A stretch of DNA of 10,652 bases, taken from positions 1 to 10,652 of the forward strand of contig JBBRNO010000187.1 in assembly GCA_038230275.1 (NCBI GenBank). Reading direction: 5' to 3'. Position numbers and translations under genes: made by a program. Position 1 is the first letter of the stretch. Each line of letters begins with the position of its first letter. This document shows positions 1-7,124 of this stretch, one piece after another. This stretch comes from JANXXV01 sp038230275. GTDB taxonomy: Bacteria > Acidobacteriota > Terriglobia > Bryobacterales > Bryobacteraceae. Under the pieces are notes generated by a model. That model did not search any database. It was not told where the DNA came from and saw only the letters and a program-made list of their open reading frames with translations.

Positions 1-126
1 AACTTCGGCGCGGGGCTTGGCGGGAACGGACTCTCGGGAGGGGGATGAAGCAGCGAAAATCGAACTGACTTACTCAACCACGAGTGACATCAACCGAGCA
101 AGGCCGATGCTCGGGACGCTGATTGT

Positions 127-369
127 GTGCATAATTCAGGTGCCATGGTGCTTCGCCGCCAGTTCCGCGAAGATGTCGGCTCTGGCAACTTTGAGTTCTT
201 CTCCGTCCGTGATTCGGAATTCACTTTGGCCGAAGAACTGATCTTTCGATACGGTCTCGATCATCGGCTTCGAACTCTCGATGCTCTGCAGCTTGCGGTT
301 GCGCTCGAACTCCGGAATCAGACCCCGATCGACCACTTCGTATCCGCGGACAAGACTCTATGCTCGTAG
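127..369 (+). pseudogene. Remnant of a PIN-domain (VapC-type) toxin, C-terminal half
   Basis: PIN-domain toxins of the VapC type are Mg-dependent RNases, normally paired with a VapB antitoxin. The readable part from about 144 onward matches the C-terminal half of the family: an RRQFREDV stretch, then LAEELIFRYGL, then the diagnostic LRTLDALQLAVALEL block and DHFVSADKTL near the end. The N-terminal half, which carries the first catalytic acidic residues, is absent. Upstream in this frame there are stops at 46-48 and 97-99, and positions 1-126 show no recognisable PIN or antitoxin sequence in any frame. The frame stops at 367-369, just after DKTLCS. One added base there would continue into VADK, which resembles the usual family ending, so a frameshift probably also damaged the 3' end. 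Intact relatives are about 130-150 residues; this is about 75. I infer a dead fragment rather than a short active protein. The nearest gene is the convergent broken repressor. Confidence 0.6.
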
Positions 370-494
370 CTGATAAAATCCCGCCTGCTACTTCACAATT
401 CAATAATCTGCAACAGGGAACCCGTATCGGCCACCGGCGATCGATAAATCCAGTGCCCTGCCTTAAGAAAGTGACGGCGAGAATTTCAGAATAA

Positions 495-1621
495 TTACGG
501 CCTGGCTAGTGCGGCGGCTTGCCCCGTGGTACCACGCACAACCAACTCGACGGGAACCAACGTATGTTCTGGTTCGATTGCTTGCGAATTCATCTTGCGA
601 AGGAGCGCGTTCGCCGCAAGCCGGCCGACCTACGCGAGATCGACTCGAACCGTGGTAAGTAGTGGCAAGGTTTGTTGTCCAAGGTCATCAAAACCGACCA
701 GGCTGATCTGATCTGGGGCGCGCAGCCCTGCGATGGCGAGGCCTTCCATCACGCCCATAGCAACAAAGTCGTTAGTGACCAGCAGCGCCGACGGCAGACT
801 GCGGGTTGCAATCATCCGCTGCACTGATTGAAAGCCCGCGAGAATGCCCGGCTGCAAGTCCAGTTCGTGCAGGAATTCGACGCAGCTAGGATCGTATCGC
901 AAACCAAGCTCTTCCAGGCAACGCCAATAGCCGCGGTATTTTTCAGAACCGGAGAATCCCACGTATCCAATATCCCGGTGGCCCAGTTCATAGAGATGTC
1001 TCATGGCGAGCCGGGCGCCCGTTGCCTAGTCGATTGTCACCGCGGCCGCGTTTTCTTCACTGATCAACAAGTCGACAAGAATGGTGGGAGTACGTTCCTC
1101 GTCGAGAAGATCGAGGACATGGCGCCGCACTCCGCCGACAATGATGCATCCGTCGAGTGACCTGTTCGGCGCGTTACGTAGAGACTGCAGCACGGGATTG
1201 TTAGCGTCGTCTCCGACGGGATGAAACAGCACCCGCCAGCCCTGCGCCGCCGCCACTTCTTGCACGCCTGCGAGAATCTTGTTATAGCCAGTTTGCACGA
1301 AATGAAAAATGCTCTCGCTGATGATGAAGGCGACGTTGTGGGGACCCGTAGAGACGCCGTTTTCCGTCGAAAGTGAGAACGGATCCAGCGACACAAAGGT
1401 TCCGCGGCGACGGTGCGGAACAGCATGCCCAGATTCAGAAGTTCACTGATTGACTCCCGCACCGAGGCGCGAGAGATGCCGTAACTCTCGGCGATTTCCC
1501 GTTCGGATGGGATTCGGCATCCAGGCTGAAACCGTCCATTCCGGATCTCCTGTAGTAGCAATTCCTTCAGTTGGGAGCGAATTGGCGTCGGACTATCCGA
1601 CTGAATGGCATTCTTGGACAT
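495..1621 (-). pseudogene. Broken GntR-LacI chimeric transcriptional repressor (AraR-type)
   Basis: Joined across its breaks this is a regulator of about 375 residues. It has an N-terminal GntR winged helix (PIRSQLKELL, IPSEREIAESYGISRASVRE, then GTFVSLDPF) and a C-terminal LacI/periplasmic-binding-like sensor (HNVAFIISESIF, LYELGHRDIGYVGF, LPSALLVTNDFVAMGVMEGL, ISLVGFDDL, LTTVRVDLA, LVPVELVVRGTTG). This is the layout of AraR, which releases DNA on binding a sugar-like ligand. Three lesions are visible. One missing base near 1402-1410 shifts the frame between FRTV and GTFV; restoring a G gives the family's VGRGTFV. In-frame TAG codons lie at complement 1026-1028 (after AVTID) and complement 630-632 (after VRVDLA). 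Homology continues in frame after both stops to TAA at complement 495-497. The ATG at complement 1619-1621 was chosen; a GTG at complement 1631-1633 would add four residues, and neither has a clear ribosome site. Divergent from the operon at right, so probably its former local repressor. Sequencing error could explain one lesion but hardly all three. Confidence 0.85.
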
Positions 1622-1636
1622 TCCGAGCTTCACTAT

Positions 1637-1650
1637 GGTAACAAACTACC
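1637..1650. promoter_or_regulatory. Possible operator: GGTA-N6-TACC inverted repeat
   Basis: An inverted repeat GGTA-ACAAAC-TACC lies immediately upstream of the repressor start on the minus strand and a few bases before the MlrC-like ATG at 1657 on the plus strand. GntR-family repressors commonly bind short palindromes of this kind between divergent genes, with a GT/AC-rich core. The arms are only 4 bp, so chance occurrence is possible. No convincing -10/-35 pair could be assigned on either strand. Confidence 0.3.
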
Positions 1651-1656
1651 CAAATT

Positions 1657-1713
1657 ATGAAGATCCGTATCGGTATCGCCGGTTTCATGCAGGAGTCCAA
1701 CAGTTTTCGCCAA
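1657..1713 (+). pseudogene. 5' stub of an M81 (MlrC-like) metallopeptidase gene
   Basis: The ATG at 1657 opens MKIRIGIAGFMQESNSF, which closely matches the start of M81/MlrC metallopeptidases (small hydrophobic strand, then a G-F/I-x-x-E-S/T-N-S/T-F-S-P motif). The family includes microcystinase MlrC, and its proteins are about 480-500 residues long. Here the similarity ends after about 17 residues. Adding one T to the TTTT run at 1704-1707 would extend the motif to the canonical ESNSFSP by entering the frame of the next feature. In its own frame the continuation is an arginine-rich shadow running to 2124, with no M81 features such as the zinc-binding region. The remainder of the gene, roughly 1.4 kb, appears to have been deleted, joining this stub to the tail of another gene. 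An upstream in-frame TAA at 1639-1641 supports the chosen start. This would originally have been the first gene of the operon, divergent from the repressor. Confidence 0.55.
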
Positions 1714-2426
1714 AGTCGGCCGAAATCCGAGAACATCATTTTTGGGGAGGGTTTGAGGGCAGTTTCGAACCCCATAATGTCGTCGCGAATGACCCAAAGG
1801 TGGAAACCACGGCGGGCGGCGGCGTGCAGGCGTCGTATTACTACATTGCCAACCATGTCAAGACGACGTTTCATTGGGAATTTACGCCACCTGCCCAGCC
1901 GCGTTATCGCGCTAACTGGACCACGACCATCGAGGTGGAAAACCGCACCAAGCGAGATCTCCCTGGCTATCTGCAGTTCTTCGCCTGTTATCACAAGGCT
2001 GCGGAAAATTACTATTGGGATGCGTCCGGCGAGATTCTGCCCTGCGCGGATGGCGGCTTCACGGCTACTCGCGACGCGACTTCCAATGACAAGCTGCGTC
2101 GTTCGCCGTACCACACGCACATGAATCGCTATCGGGACAAGCATACGATTTCCTACCAGACCTATCGCTATCCGGTGTTACTTTCCCGGAAAGAGGACTG
2201 TTTTAGCGGGTTGCGCCACGTGACGATGTCGGCGCCTGCTACCTGCGCGGGTGTCGTCACCTGGAACAGCCAGGCAAGAGATTACATGATCCAACCCCCA
2301 AGCGGTAACCTGAAATCCGGCGAGAGTTTCCGCGCTCGCATCCGCCACGTGATCGCGCCCGCGGAAACGGCGCAGGATTTGGAACGGTTATGGCGTGAAT
2401 TCGAGACTGGCGTACTGAGGACCTAA
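1714..2426 (+). pseudogene. Unrecognised protein, apparently 5'-truncated
   Basis: I do not recognise this family. The frame is open from 1605 to 2426 (273 codons), but its first ~35 codons are the antisense of the repressor, the operator region and the shadow of the MlrC-like stub. Credible protein therefore begins around KSAEIREHHFWGGFEGSFE near 1713. From there about 235 residues look like real protein, rich in aromatic residues and alternating beta-strand patterns (VQASYYYIANH, TTFHWEFTPP, ANWTTTIEVENRT, GYLQFFACYHK, RHVTMSAPATCAGVVTW, GESFRARIRHVIAP). It ends in a charged helix (AQDLERLWREFETG). This suggests an all-beta sandwich or carbohydrate-associated fold, which is inference only. 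No signal peptide is visible because the true N-terminus is missing. It ends 8 nt before the aminotransferase start, so it belonged to that operon. If translation starts at ATG 1605 or 1635, a chimeric product could still be made, so loss of function is likely but not certain. Confidence 0.5.
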
Positions 2427-2434
2427 CAAGAAAA

Positions 2435-3754
2435 ATGAAACAACAATTGACACTGAAAACCTGGGACAAGTCACGTGAACTGCTGGACAGGGCCAAGCAA
2501 TCCTTAACCGGTGGAGTCAGCAGCCCATTTCGGGCCAAATGCGCCATTCCTCTTTATTTCGAGGATGGCCGGGGCTCGCGCCTTTGGGATGTGGACGGAA
2601 ACGAATACATCGATTACGCTTTGGCGTGGGGGCCCTTGATTCTGGGCCACTGCCATCCGGTTTTGGTGAAGGCCTTGGAAGAGGGAGCGCGAAAGCCGCA
2701 TAATTACGGCGCTCAACACAAGGGGGAGTACCTCGTCTCAGAGATGATTCAGAAGCTTTCGCCTTGCGGTGAGCGCGTCGCGTTCACCTCAAGCGGTAGT
2801 GAGGCGCTGCAAATCGTCATGCGCCTGGCGCGCGCCTTCACGGGGCGGGAAAAGATTCTGAAATTCGAAGGCCACTATCACGGTTGGATGGATTCAGCCC
2901 TATTGAGCTACAAGCCTTCGGCGGACGCGGTAGGGCCTTTGGACGAACCATCCATCACTCTTGGCTCCAAGGGGCAGGCGGCAAACTCAGTTTCCAACGT
3001 CTTGGTGGCGCCCTGGAACGACATTGCGATTCTGGAAGACATTTTGAAGCGGCATAAAGATGAAGTAGCCGCTGTGATCATGGAGCCGGTGTTGTGCAAC
3101 AGTGGATGTCTCATGCCTAAGCCGGGGTATCTGGAATCTGTGAGAGAGCTCTGCACGCGCTATAAGACGCTCCTGATCTTCGACGAAGTGATTACGGGAT
3201 TTCGTATCGCACCGGGCGGCGCGCAGGAAGCTTTCGGAATTACCAGCGACCTGGCTACTTATGGCAAAGCTGTCGCGGGCGGTTTTCCCATGAGCGTAAT
3301 TACGGGCCGCGCCGACATCATGGAGATGATGCTGACCGGCGGCGTAGCCTTTGGCGGAACCTTCAACGGCAATCCTCTGGCGACAGGCGCCGCTCTGGCG
3401 ACTCTGACGGAGCTTTCGAAAGATGACGGAGCAGGGCTGAAGTCGGCAAACAGAATAGGACAGGAGTTGATGGAAGGTGTGATGGAGCTTGGTGTTCGTC
3501 ACGGCATTCCCGTTCTCACCACTGGTTTCGGTGCTGCTTTCAGCGTGCACTTCACTGCGCGCACTTCCATCAAGGACTATCGCGAAACTCTGGAAGACGA
3601 TCCAGCAAAGCTCAAGCAATTCCTGGCGATCGCACTGGAAGAAGGCTTGAACCTGCTGCCCGATGGCAGGTTCTATGTTTCCGCCGTCCATACCGCCAGA
3701 GATCGCGATGAGACGTTAGAAGTATTTGACAAGGCCTTCGCAAGGATGGCATGA
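2435..3754 (+). CDS. Class III PLP-dependent aminotransferase, glutamate-1-semialdehyde aminomutase-like
   Basis: A 439-residue fold-type I PLP enzyme of the class III (omega/HemL-like) group, acting in the cytoplasm on an amino or keto substrate. The N-terminus follows the HemL pattern: TGGVSSPFRA (25-34), LWDVDGNEYIDYALAWGPLILGH (50-72). The cofactor site is SSGSEA (119-124) with GHYHGW (146-151) stacking on the ring, DEVITGFR (250-257) holding the pyridine nitrogen through Asp250, and YGKAVAGGFP, where Lys278 should form the Schiff base. GGTFNGNPLA marks the C-terminal part of the active site. All key residues are present and the length is normal. The setting, beside a transporter and secreted proteins with no haem genes, argues against a housekeeping hemL and for a catabolic aminotransferase or aminomutase of unknown substrate. 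A weak AAGAAAA precedes the ATG. The preceding remnant ends 8 nt upstream, and the stop overlaps the next start by 4 nt, implying coupled translation. Confidence 0.9.
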   Translation: MKQQLTLKTWDKSRELLDRAKQSLTGGVSSPFRAKCAIPLYFEDGRGSRLWDVDGNEYIDYALAWGPLILGHCHPVLVKALEEGARKPHNYGAQHKGEYLVSEMIQKLSPCGERVAFTSSGSEALQIVMRLARAFTGREKILKFEGHYHGWMDSALLSYKPSADAVGPLDEPSITLGSKGQAANSVSNVLVAPWNDIAILEDILKRHKDEVAAVIMEPVLCNSGCLMPKPGYLESVRELCTRYKTLLIFDEVITGFRIAPGGAQEAFGITSDLATYGKAVAGGFPMSVITGRADIMEMMLTGGVAFGGTFNGNPLATGAALATLTELSKDDGAGLKSANRIGQELMEGVMELGVRHGIPVLTTGFGAAFSVHFTARTSIKDYRETLEDDPAKLKQFLAIALEEGLNLLPDGRFYVSAVHTARDRDETLEVFDKAFARMA

Positions 3755-5034
3755 CAATGCCGCGGAAATTGCCCGTCCGGTATTCCATCGTACTGATGGC
3801 GCTGCTGATCAATATGGTCTGCTACACCGACCGTGTCTGCATCGCGGTGGCCGGGCCTGAGATTCGTAAGGACTTTCAGCTCAACCAGACGCAGATGGGT
3901 CTTGTCTTCAGCATCTTCAGCCTGTCCTATTTCCTGGGGCAAACTCCGTGGGGTATGCTCGCGGACCGTCTTGGCTCCAGGGGAATCGTGAGTCTCGCCA
4001 TCGCCGGATGGTCCTTTTTCACGGCACTGACCGGAGCGGCCTGGAGCTTCGTTTCCCTGATTTTGATCCGCTTCACTTTTGGCGCGATGGAATCCGCCTT
4101 CAGCCCTTCCATCGCGGCGGCTTTCAACCGTTGGGTTCCGGTGAACGAAAGATCAACCGCGTTCGGCGCGTTTCTCGGCGGCGGTAGGTTAGGCGCATCG
4201 CTCACGCCGCCCATCGCCGCGCTTCTCATGCTGCGCTACGGCTGGCGCATCACCTTCGTGCTCTTCGGAATCACCGGTCTGCTCGCCTCCGCCGTCTGGT
4301 ACCGGTGGTATCGCAACAGCCCAAGTGAACACCCCTCGGTGACTCCCGCGGAACTGCAAGCGATTGCCGTTCCGGACGCCGGCACCGCGCCTGCCGCTGC
4401 TCCACAGTGGAGATCCCTGGTTCGATCGTCCCGTCTTTGGTGCTTGCTGGCTGCCGCCTTTGGGTCCACGTTCATGTGGCAGTTCTACATCACGTGGTTC
4501 CCTACCTATCTGCGCGAACACCGCGGCTTGTCGATTGCCGAATCATCTTTCTACGCCAGCATTCCGTTTCTCACCGGCGTCGGGGCAACGTGGGCGGGCG
4601 GCTTCCTGACGGACGTTATCGGCCGCCGTACCGATGCACGCTTTGCCCGCACGGCAATCGGAATGGTTTCGCTTACCGCGGGCGTGGTGCTCATGTCATT
4701 TGGCATCTGGTGCCCGCAGACAAGACTCGCCGCGCTGTCCATGGGGCTTGCCGCGGGCGCTATAGACTTGTATTTGGGGGCCGCGTGGTCGTCCGCGACC
4801 GATATCGGCGGCGGGACGGCGGCGGGTCTGATGAACGCGGCCTCGAATTGCGCCGGGTTTGTTTCGCCCACCCTGATGGGCTGGGTTCTTCAGAAATTTA
4901 ATGACTGGGATTCAATGCTGCTGCTGAGCGTGGCAACCACAGGGATCGCCGCCATTCTTTGGCCGTTCGTCAACCCTCGCGATGGACGCCAATCCTACCA
5001 GAACATCGCGCGTGCCTGGATGGTGCGGACATGA
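3751..5034 (+). CDS. Major facilitator superfamily transporter, ACS-like (organic anion/sugar acid type)
   Basis: An inner-membrane carrier of 427 residues with about 12 predicted membrane helices in two halves. Helix 1 carries INMVCYTDRVCIAVAGPEI, resembling the INYLDRxxLSVA signature of the anion:cation symporter family (hexuronate, glucarate and similar carriers). The loop between helices 2 and 3 has the MFS motif A, GMLADRLGSRG. RYGWRITFVLFGITGLL and the second-half FYITWFPTYLREHRGLS with FLTDVIGRRTD also fit that family. Substrate cannot be read from the sequence; a proton-coupled small organic acid or amino-compound is the family expectation. The start ATG at 3751 overlaps the aminotransferase stop as ATGA, with AAGGA at 3742-3746 as ribosome site; a second ATG at 3757 would shorten it by two residues. 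The coupling to the PLP enzyme suggests the carrier brings in that enzyme's substrate or exports its product, which is inference. Confidence 0.9.
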   Translation: MTMPRKLPVRYSIVLMALLINMVCYTDRVCIAVAGPEIRKDFQLNQTQMGLVFSIFSLSYFLGQTPWGMLADRLGSRGIVSLAIAGWSFFTALTGAAWSFVSLILIRFTFGAMESAFSPSIAAAFNRWVPVNERSTAFGAFLGGGRLGASLTPPIAALLMLRYGWRITFVLFGITGLLASAVWYRWYRNSPSEHPSVTPAELQAIAVPDAGTAPAAAPQWRSLVRSSRLWCLLAAAFGSTFMWQFYITWFPTYLREHRGLSIAESSFYASIPFLTGVGATWAGGFLTDVIGRRTDARFARTAIGMVSLTAGVVLMSFGIWCPQTRLAALSMGLAAGAIDLYLGAAWSSATDIGGGTAAGLMNAASNCAGFVSPTLMGWVLQKFNDWDSMLLLSVATTGIAAILWPFVNPRDGRQSYQNIARAWMVRT

Positions 5035-7121
5035 AAAAGTTTTTCCAACTTTCCGCCGCCGTGGTTTGTGCGGCTGCAGGTTCGTTCGCCGCTATCGATT
5101 TGGATTTTCCTTCCGCGGCACCCGGCGTGGCCGGTGTTTTCCCGCATGGAATGCAGCGGGGCTCCAGCGTGGAAGTGGAACTCAGCGGCCAGAATCTTCA
5201 CGACGCCAAGTCCGTGGAGTTTTCAGGTAAAGGCCTATCGGCGGAAATCATTTCATCGCTCGGCGCGAGCTTGAAGCTGCGCGTGACTGCCGACAAGAAG
5301 GCCGAAGTCGGGCGGCGCGACTTCCGCCTGGCGACCGCCAGGGGCACCTACGTTGGTGTTTTCGATGTCAGCGGGCTGCCAGAGATTCGTGAGGCCGAGC
5401 CCAATGACGACTGGCGCAAGGCGCAACCGATCACGCTTCCCGTACTTGTAAACGGAATCATCGCGAACGAAGATTGGGATCATTTCCGTTTTCACGCCGA
5501 CGCCGGGCAGACACTGGTGTTTGATGTAAGTGCGACGCGGCATGGCTCTCGTCTCGATGCCGATTTGGCCATTCTGGACGAGCATGGAGAGGAGATCGCT
5601 TGGAACGACGACACCACCGTCTTCGGCGATCCTCACCTCGATCACACGTTTGAGAAAGCCGGAGATTACATCGTTCGCGTCGGCTCACTCGCGGGCGGCC
5701 CGAACATGGATTACCGGCTTTCCATTGGCCGGATTCCATATGTCACGCGCACGCTGCCTGCTGGTCTAGGAAGCGGCCAGACCACGACGATGAGCATCAG
5801 CGGCACCTACATGGATCTGGTGGATGAGCTGTGGCTCGGCGACCGCGCCGTGAAGGGCGAGATCCTCAATCGCAAGCCCGGCCGGCTGCAGGCGCGGTTC
5901 CGGCTGGCTAAAGATTTCAAACCCGGACCGTATCGAATTCACGCTTCCTACCGGGGCTTGGAGATTCCGATACCCACTGAATTGCACATTTCCAATCTGC
6001 CGGAGACCACCGTCGCCCACCCTGCACTCACACTCGCCTCAGCGCTTCCGATTGCGCCCTCAATCGTTCTGAACGGGGTGATTGAACAACCGAAGAGCTC
6101 TCACTACTTCCGTTTCAACGCTAAGGCAGGGGAGCACTATCTGTTTCGCGCGGAGTCGATGAAGTTGGGCTATCACCTGGACGCCATAATCAATCTGCTG
6201 GACAGCGAAGGGAAGTCCATCGCCTATGAAGATGATCCCGGAATGGACGACCGCAGCGACGAATATCAGCTGGATCCCGATCTGAGTTACTCCTTCGAGA
6301 AGAGCGGCACATATTACGTCGCCATCCGCGACGGAATGTATCGAGGTGGAGACCAGATAGTGTATCGCTTAACCGTGGAACAGAGGCAGCCCGATTTCAT
6401 GGTGGAGCTGCGCGATCCGGTAAAATCTTTGTATGGCGGCCAGCCCGGTACACTGCTGGTTCGCATTCGCAGGCGCGCCGGGTGGAATGCGCCAATAGAA
6501 GTGTGGGCTGAGGATTTGCCTGCTGGAGTTACCGTGGAGCATCAGACGGCGCAACCCAAGGATTCGGTGGTGAAAGACACTTGCGGTGTTGACCGGGTTA
6601 TCGACGGCACAGTCGTGTTCCTGCCAGTGCGGGCCGACTCCGCAAACGCGGGACATTTCAATTTTCGAATCAAGGCTCGGGGAACCATGGCAGGCAAGTT
6701 GGTGGAGCATGAAGCATCCGTTCACTACTTTCACCAGGCCGCGGGGTATGTCTACGGCCCAATGGAATTCCAGCGCGCGGAACTAACCGTAAACGCAACT
6801 CCTGAAGTGATTCTCAATTCGGCGAGCAAGGTATCGGTTACTCCCGGAGTCGACAAGAAAATCGAGATATCGCTGCTTCGCCCCAATGCCGGAAGTGGCG
6901 CACCGTTACAGATCAAAGCAGGACAACTGCCAACTGGCGTTACCGCCGAAGCCGTGGCCGCGCCGGCCGGAGCTACTAAAGTGACGCTCATTCTGAAGGC
7001 CAAGCCGGAAGCGTCAAGCGGACCCATCGTGGTTCAAGCCGTGGATGCGGCGGGCAAGCCCGCCGGCGAGTCCGCTCCCTTTCTGATCGAGATCAAGCCG
7101 GCGCCGAAAGCCAAAGAGTGA
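5031..7121 (+). CDS. Secreted protein with two PPC (pre-peptidase C-terminal) domains
   Basis: A 696-residue exported protein. The ATG at 5031 overlaps the MFS stop (ATGA) and opens a clear Sec signal, MKKFFQLSAAVVCAAAGSFA, with likely cleavage after Ala20; the frame extends upstream to 4959 but that part is the transporter's 3' end. Next comes an IPT/TIG-like beta domain (about 30-118: FPHGMQRGSSVEVELSG onward). The first PPC domain, about 121-233, starts EAEPNDDW and includes DWDHFRFHADAGQTLVFDV and DADLAILDEHGEEIAWNDD. An Ig-like segment follows, then a second PPC domain at about 335-447 (HYFRFNAKAGEHYLFR, LDAIINLLDSEGKSIAYEDD). The last 240 residues are further beta-sandwich sequence with no named match. 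PPC domains are non-catalytic jelly-roll modules of secreted proteins; no protease or hydrolase catalytic motif is visible. Proteins like this usually accompany DUF1549 and DUF1501 genes, as here. A binding or scaffold role is inferred. Confidence 0.87.
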   Translation: MKKFFQLSAAVVCAAAGSFAAIDLDFPSAAPGVAGVFPHGMQRGSSVEVELSGQNLHDAKSVEFSGKGLSAEIISSLGASLKLRVTADKKAEVGRRDFRLATARGTYVGVFDVSGLPEIREAEPNDDWRKAQPITLPVLVNGIIANEDWDHFRFHADAGQTLVFDVSATRHGSRLDADLAILDEHGEEIAWNDDTTVFGDPHLDHTFEKAGDYIVRVGSLAGGPNMDYRLSIGRIPYVTRTLPAGLGSGQTTTMSISGTYMDLVDELWLGDRAVKGEILNRKPGRLQARFRLAKDFKPGPYRIHASYRGLEIPIPTELHISNLPETTVAHPALTLASALPIAPSIVLNGVIEQPKSSHYFRFNAKAGEHYLFRAESMKLGYHLDAIINLLDSEGKSIAYEDDPGMDDRSDEYQLDPDLSYSFEKSGTYYVAIRDGMYRGGDQIVYRLTVEQRQPDFMVELRDPVKSLYGGQPGTLLVRIRRRAGWNAPIEVWAEDLPAGVTVEHQTAQPKDSVVKDTCGVDRVIDGTVVFLPVRADSANAGHFNFRIKARGTMAGKLVEHEASVHYFHQAAGYVYGPMEFQRAELTVNATPEVILNSASKVSVTPGVDKKIEISLLRPNAGSGAPLQIKAGQLPTGVTAEAVAAPAGATKVTLILKAKPEASSGPIVVQAVDAAGKPAGESAPFLIEIKPAPKAKE

Positions 7122-7124
7122 CCC

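Noticed and set aside
370..494. Intrinsic terminator between the convergent PIN relic and repressor
   Set aside because: No GC-rich hairpin followed by a T run (or A run for the minus strand) could be found.
630..1028. TAG as a recoded sense codon, since no intact gene in the window ends in TAG while two TAGs interrupt the repressor
   Set aside because: The same gene also has a frameshift, the sample of stop codons is small (TGA and TAA only), and no suppressor tRNA or pyrrolysine-type gene is visible. Pseudogene decay is simpler.
1657..2124. Single 155-codon MlrC-like protein in the frame of ATG 1657
   Set aside because: Only the first ~17 residues match M81. The rest is Arg/Ser-rich shadow of the other frame and lacks M81 metal-binding features.
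1593..2144. Minus-strand frame of 183 codons opposite the unrecognised gene
   Set aside because: It is antisense to clear plus-strand protein, has no family pattern and no ribosome site, and overlaps the repressor start region.
2987..3691. Minus-strand frame of 234 codons inside the aminotransferase
   Set aside because: Lies opposite a fully conserved enzyme; composition is that of a reverse-complement shadow and no domain is recognisable.
4407..4901. Plus-strand frame of 164 codons within the MFS gene
   Set aside because: Arg/Gly-rich off-frame reading of a well-supported transporter, with no independent start signal.
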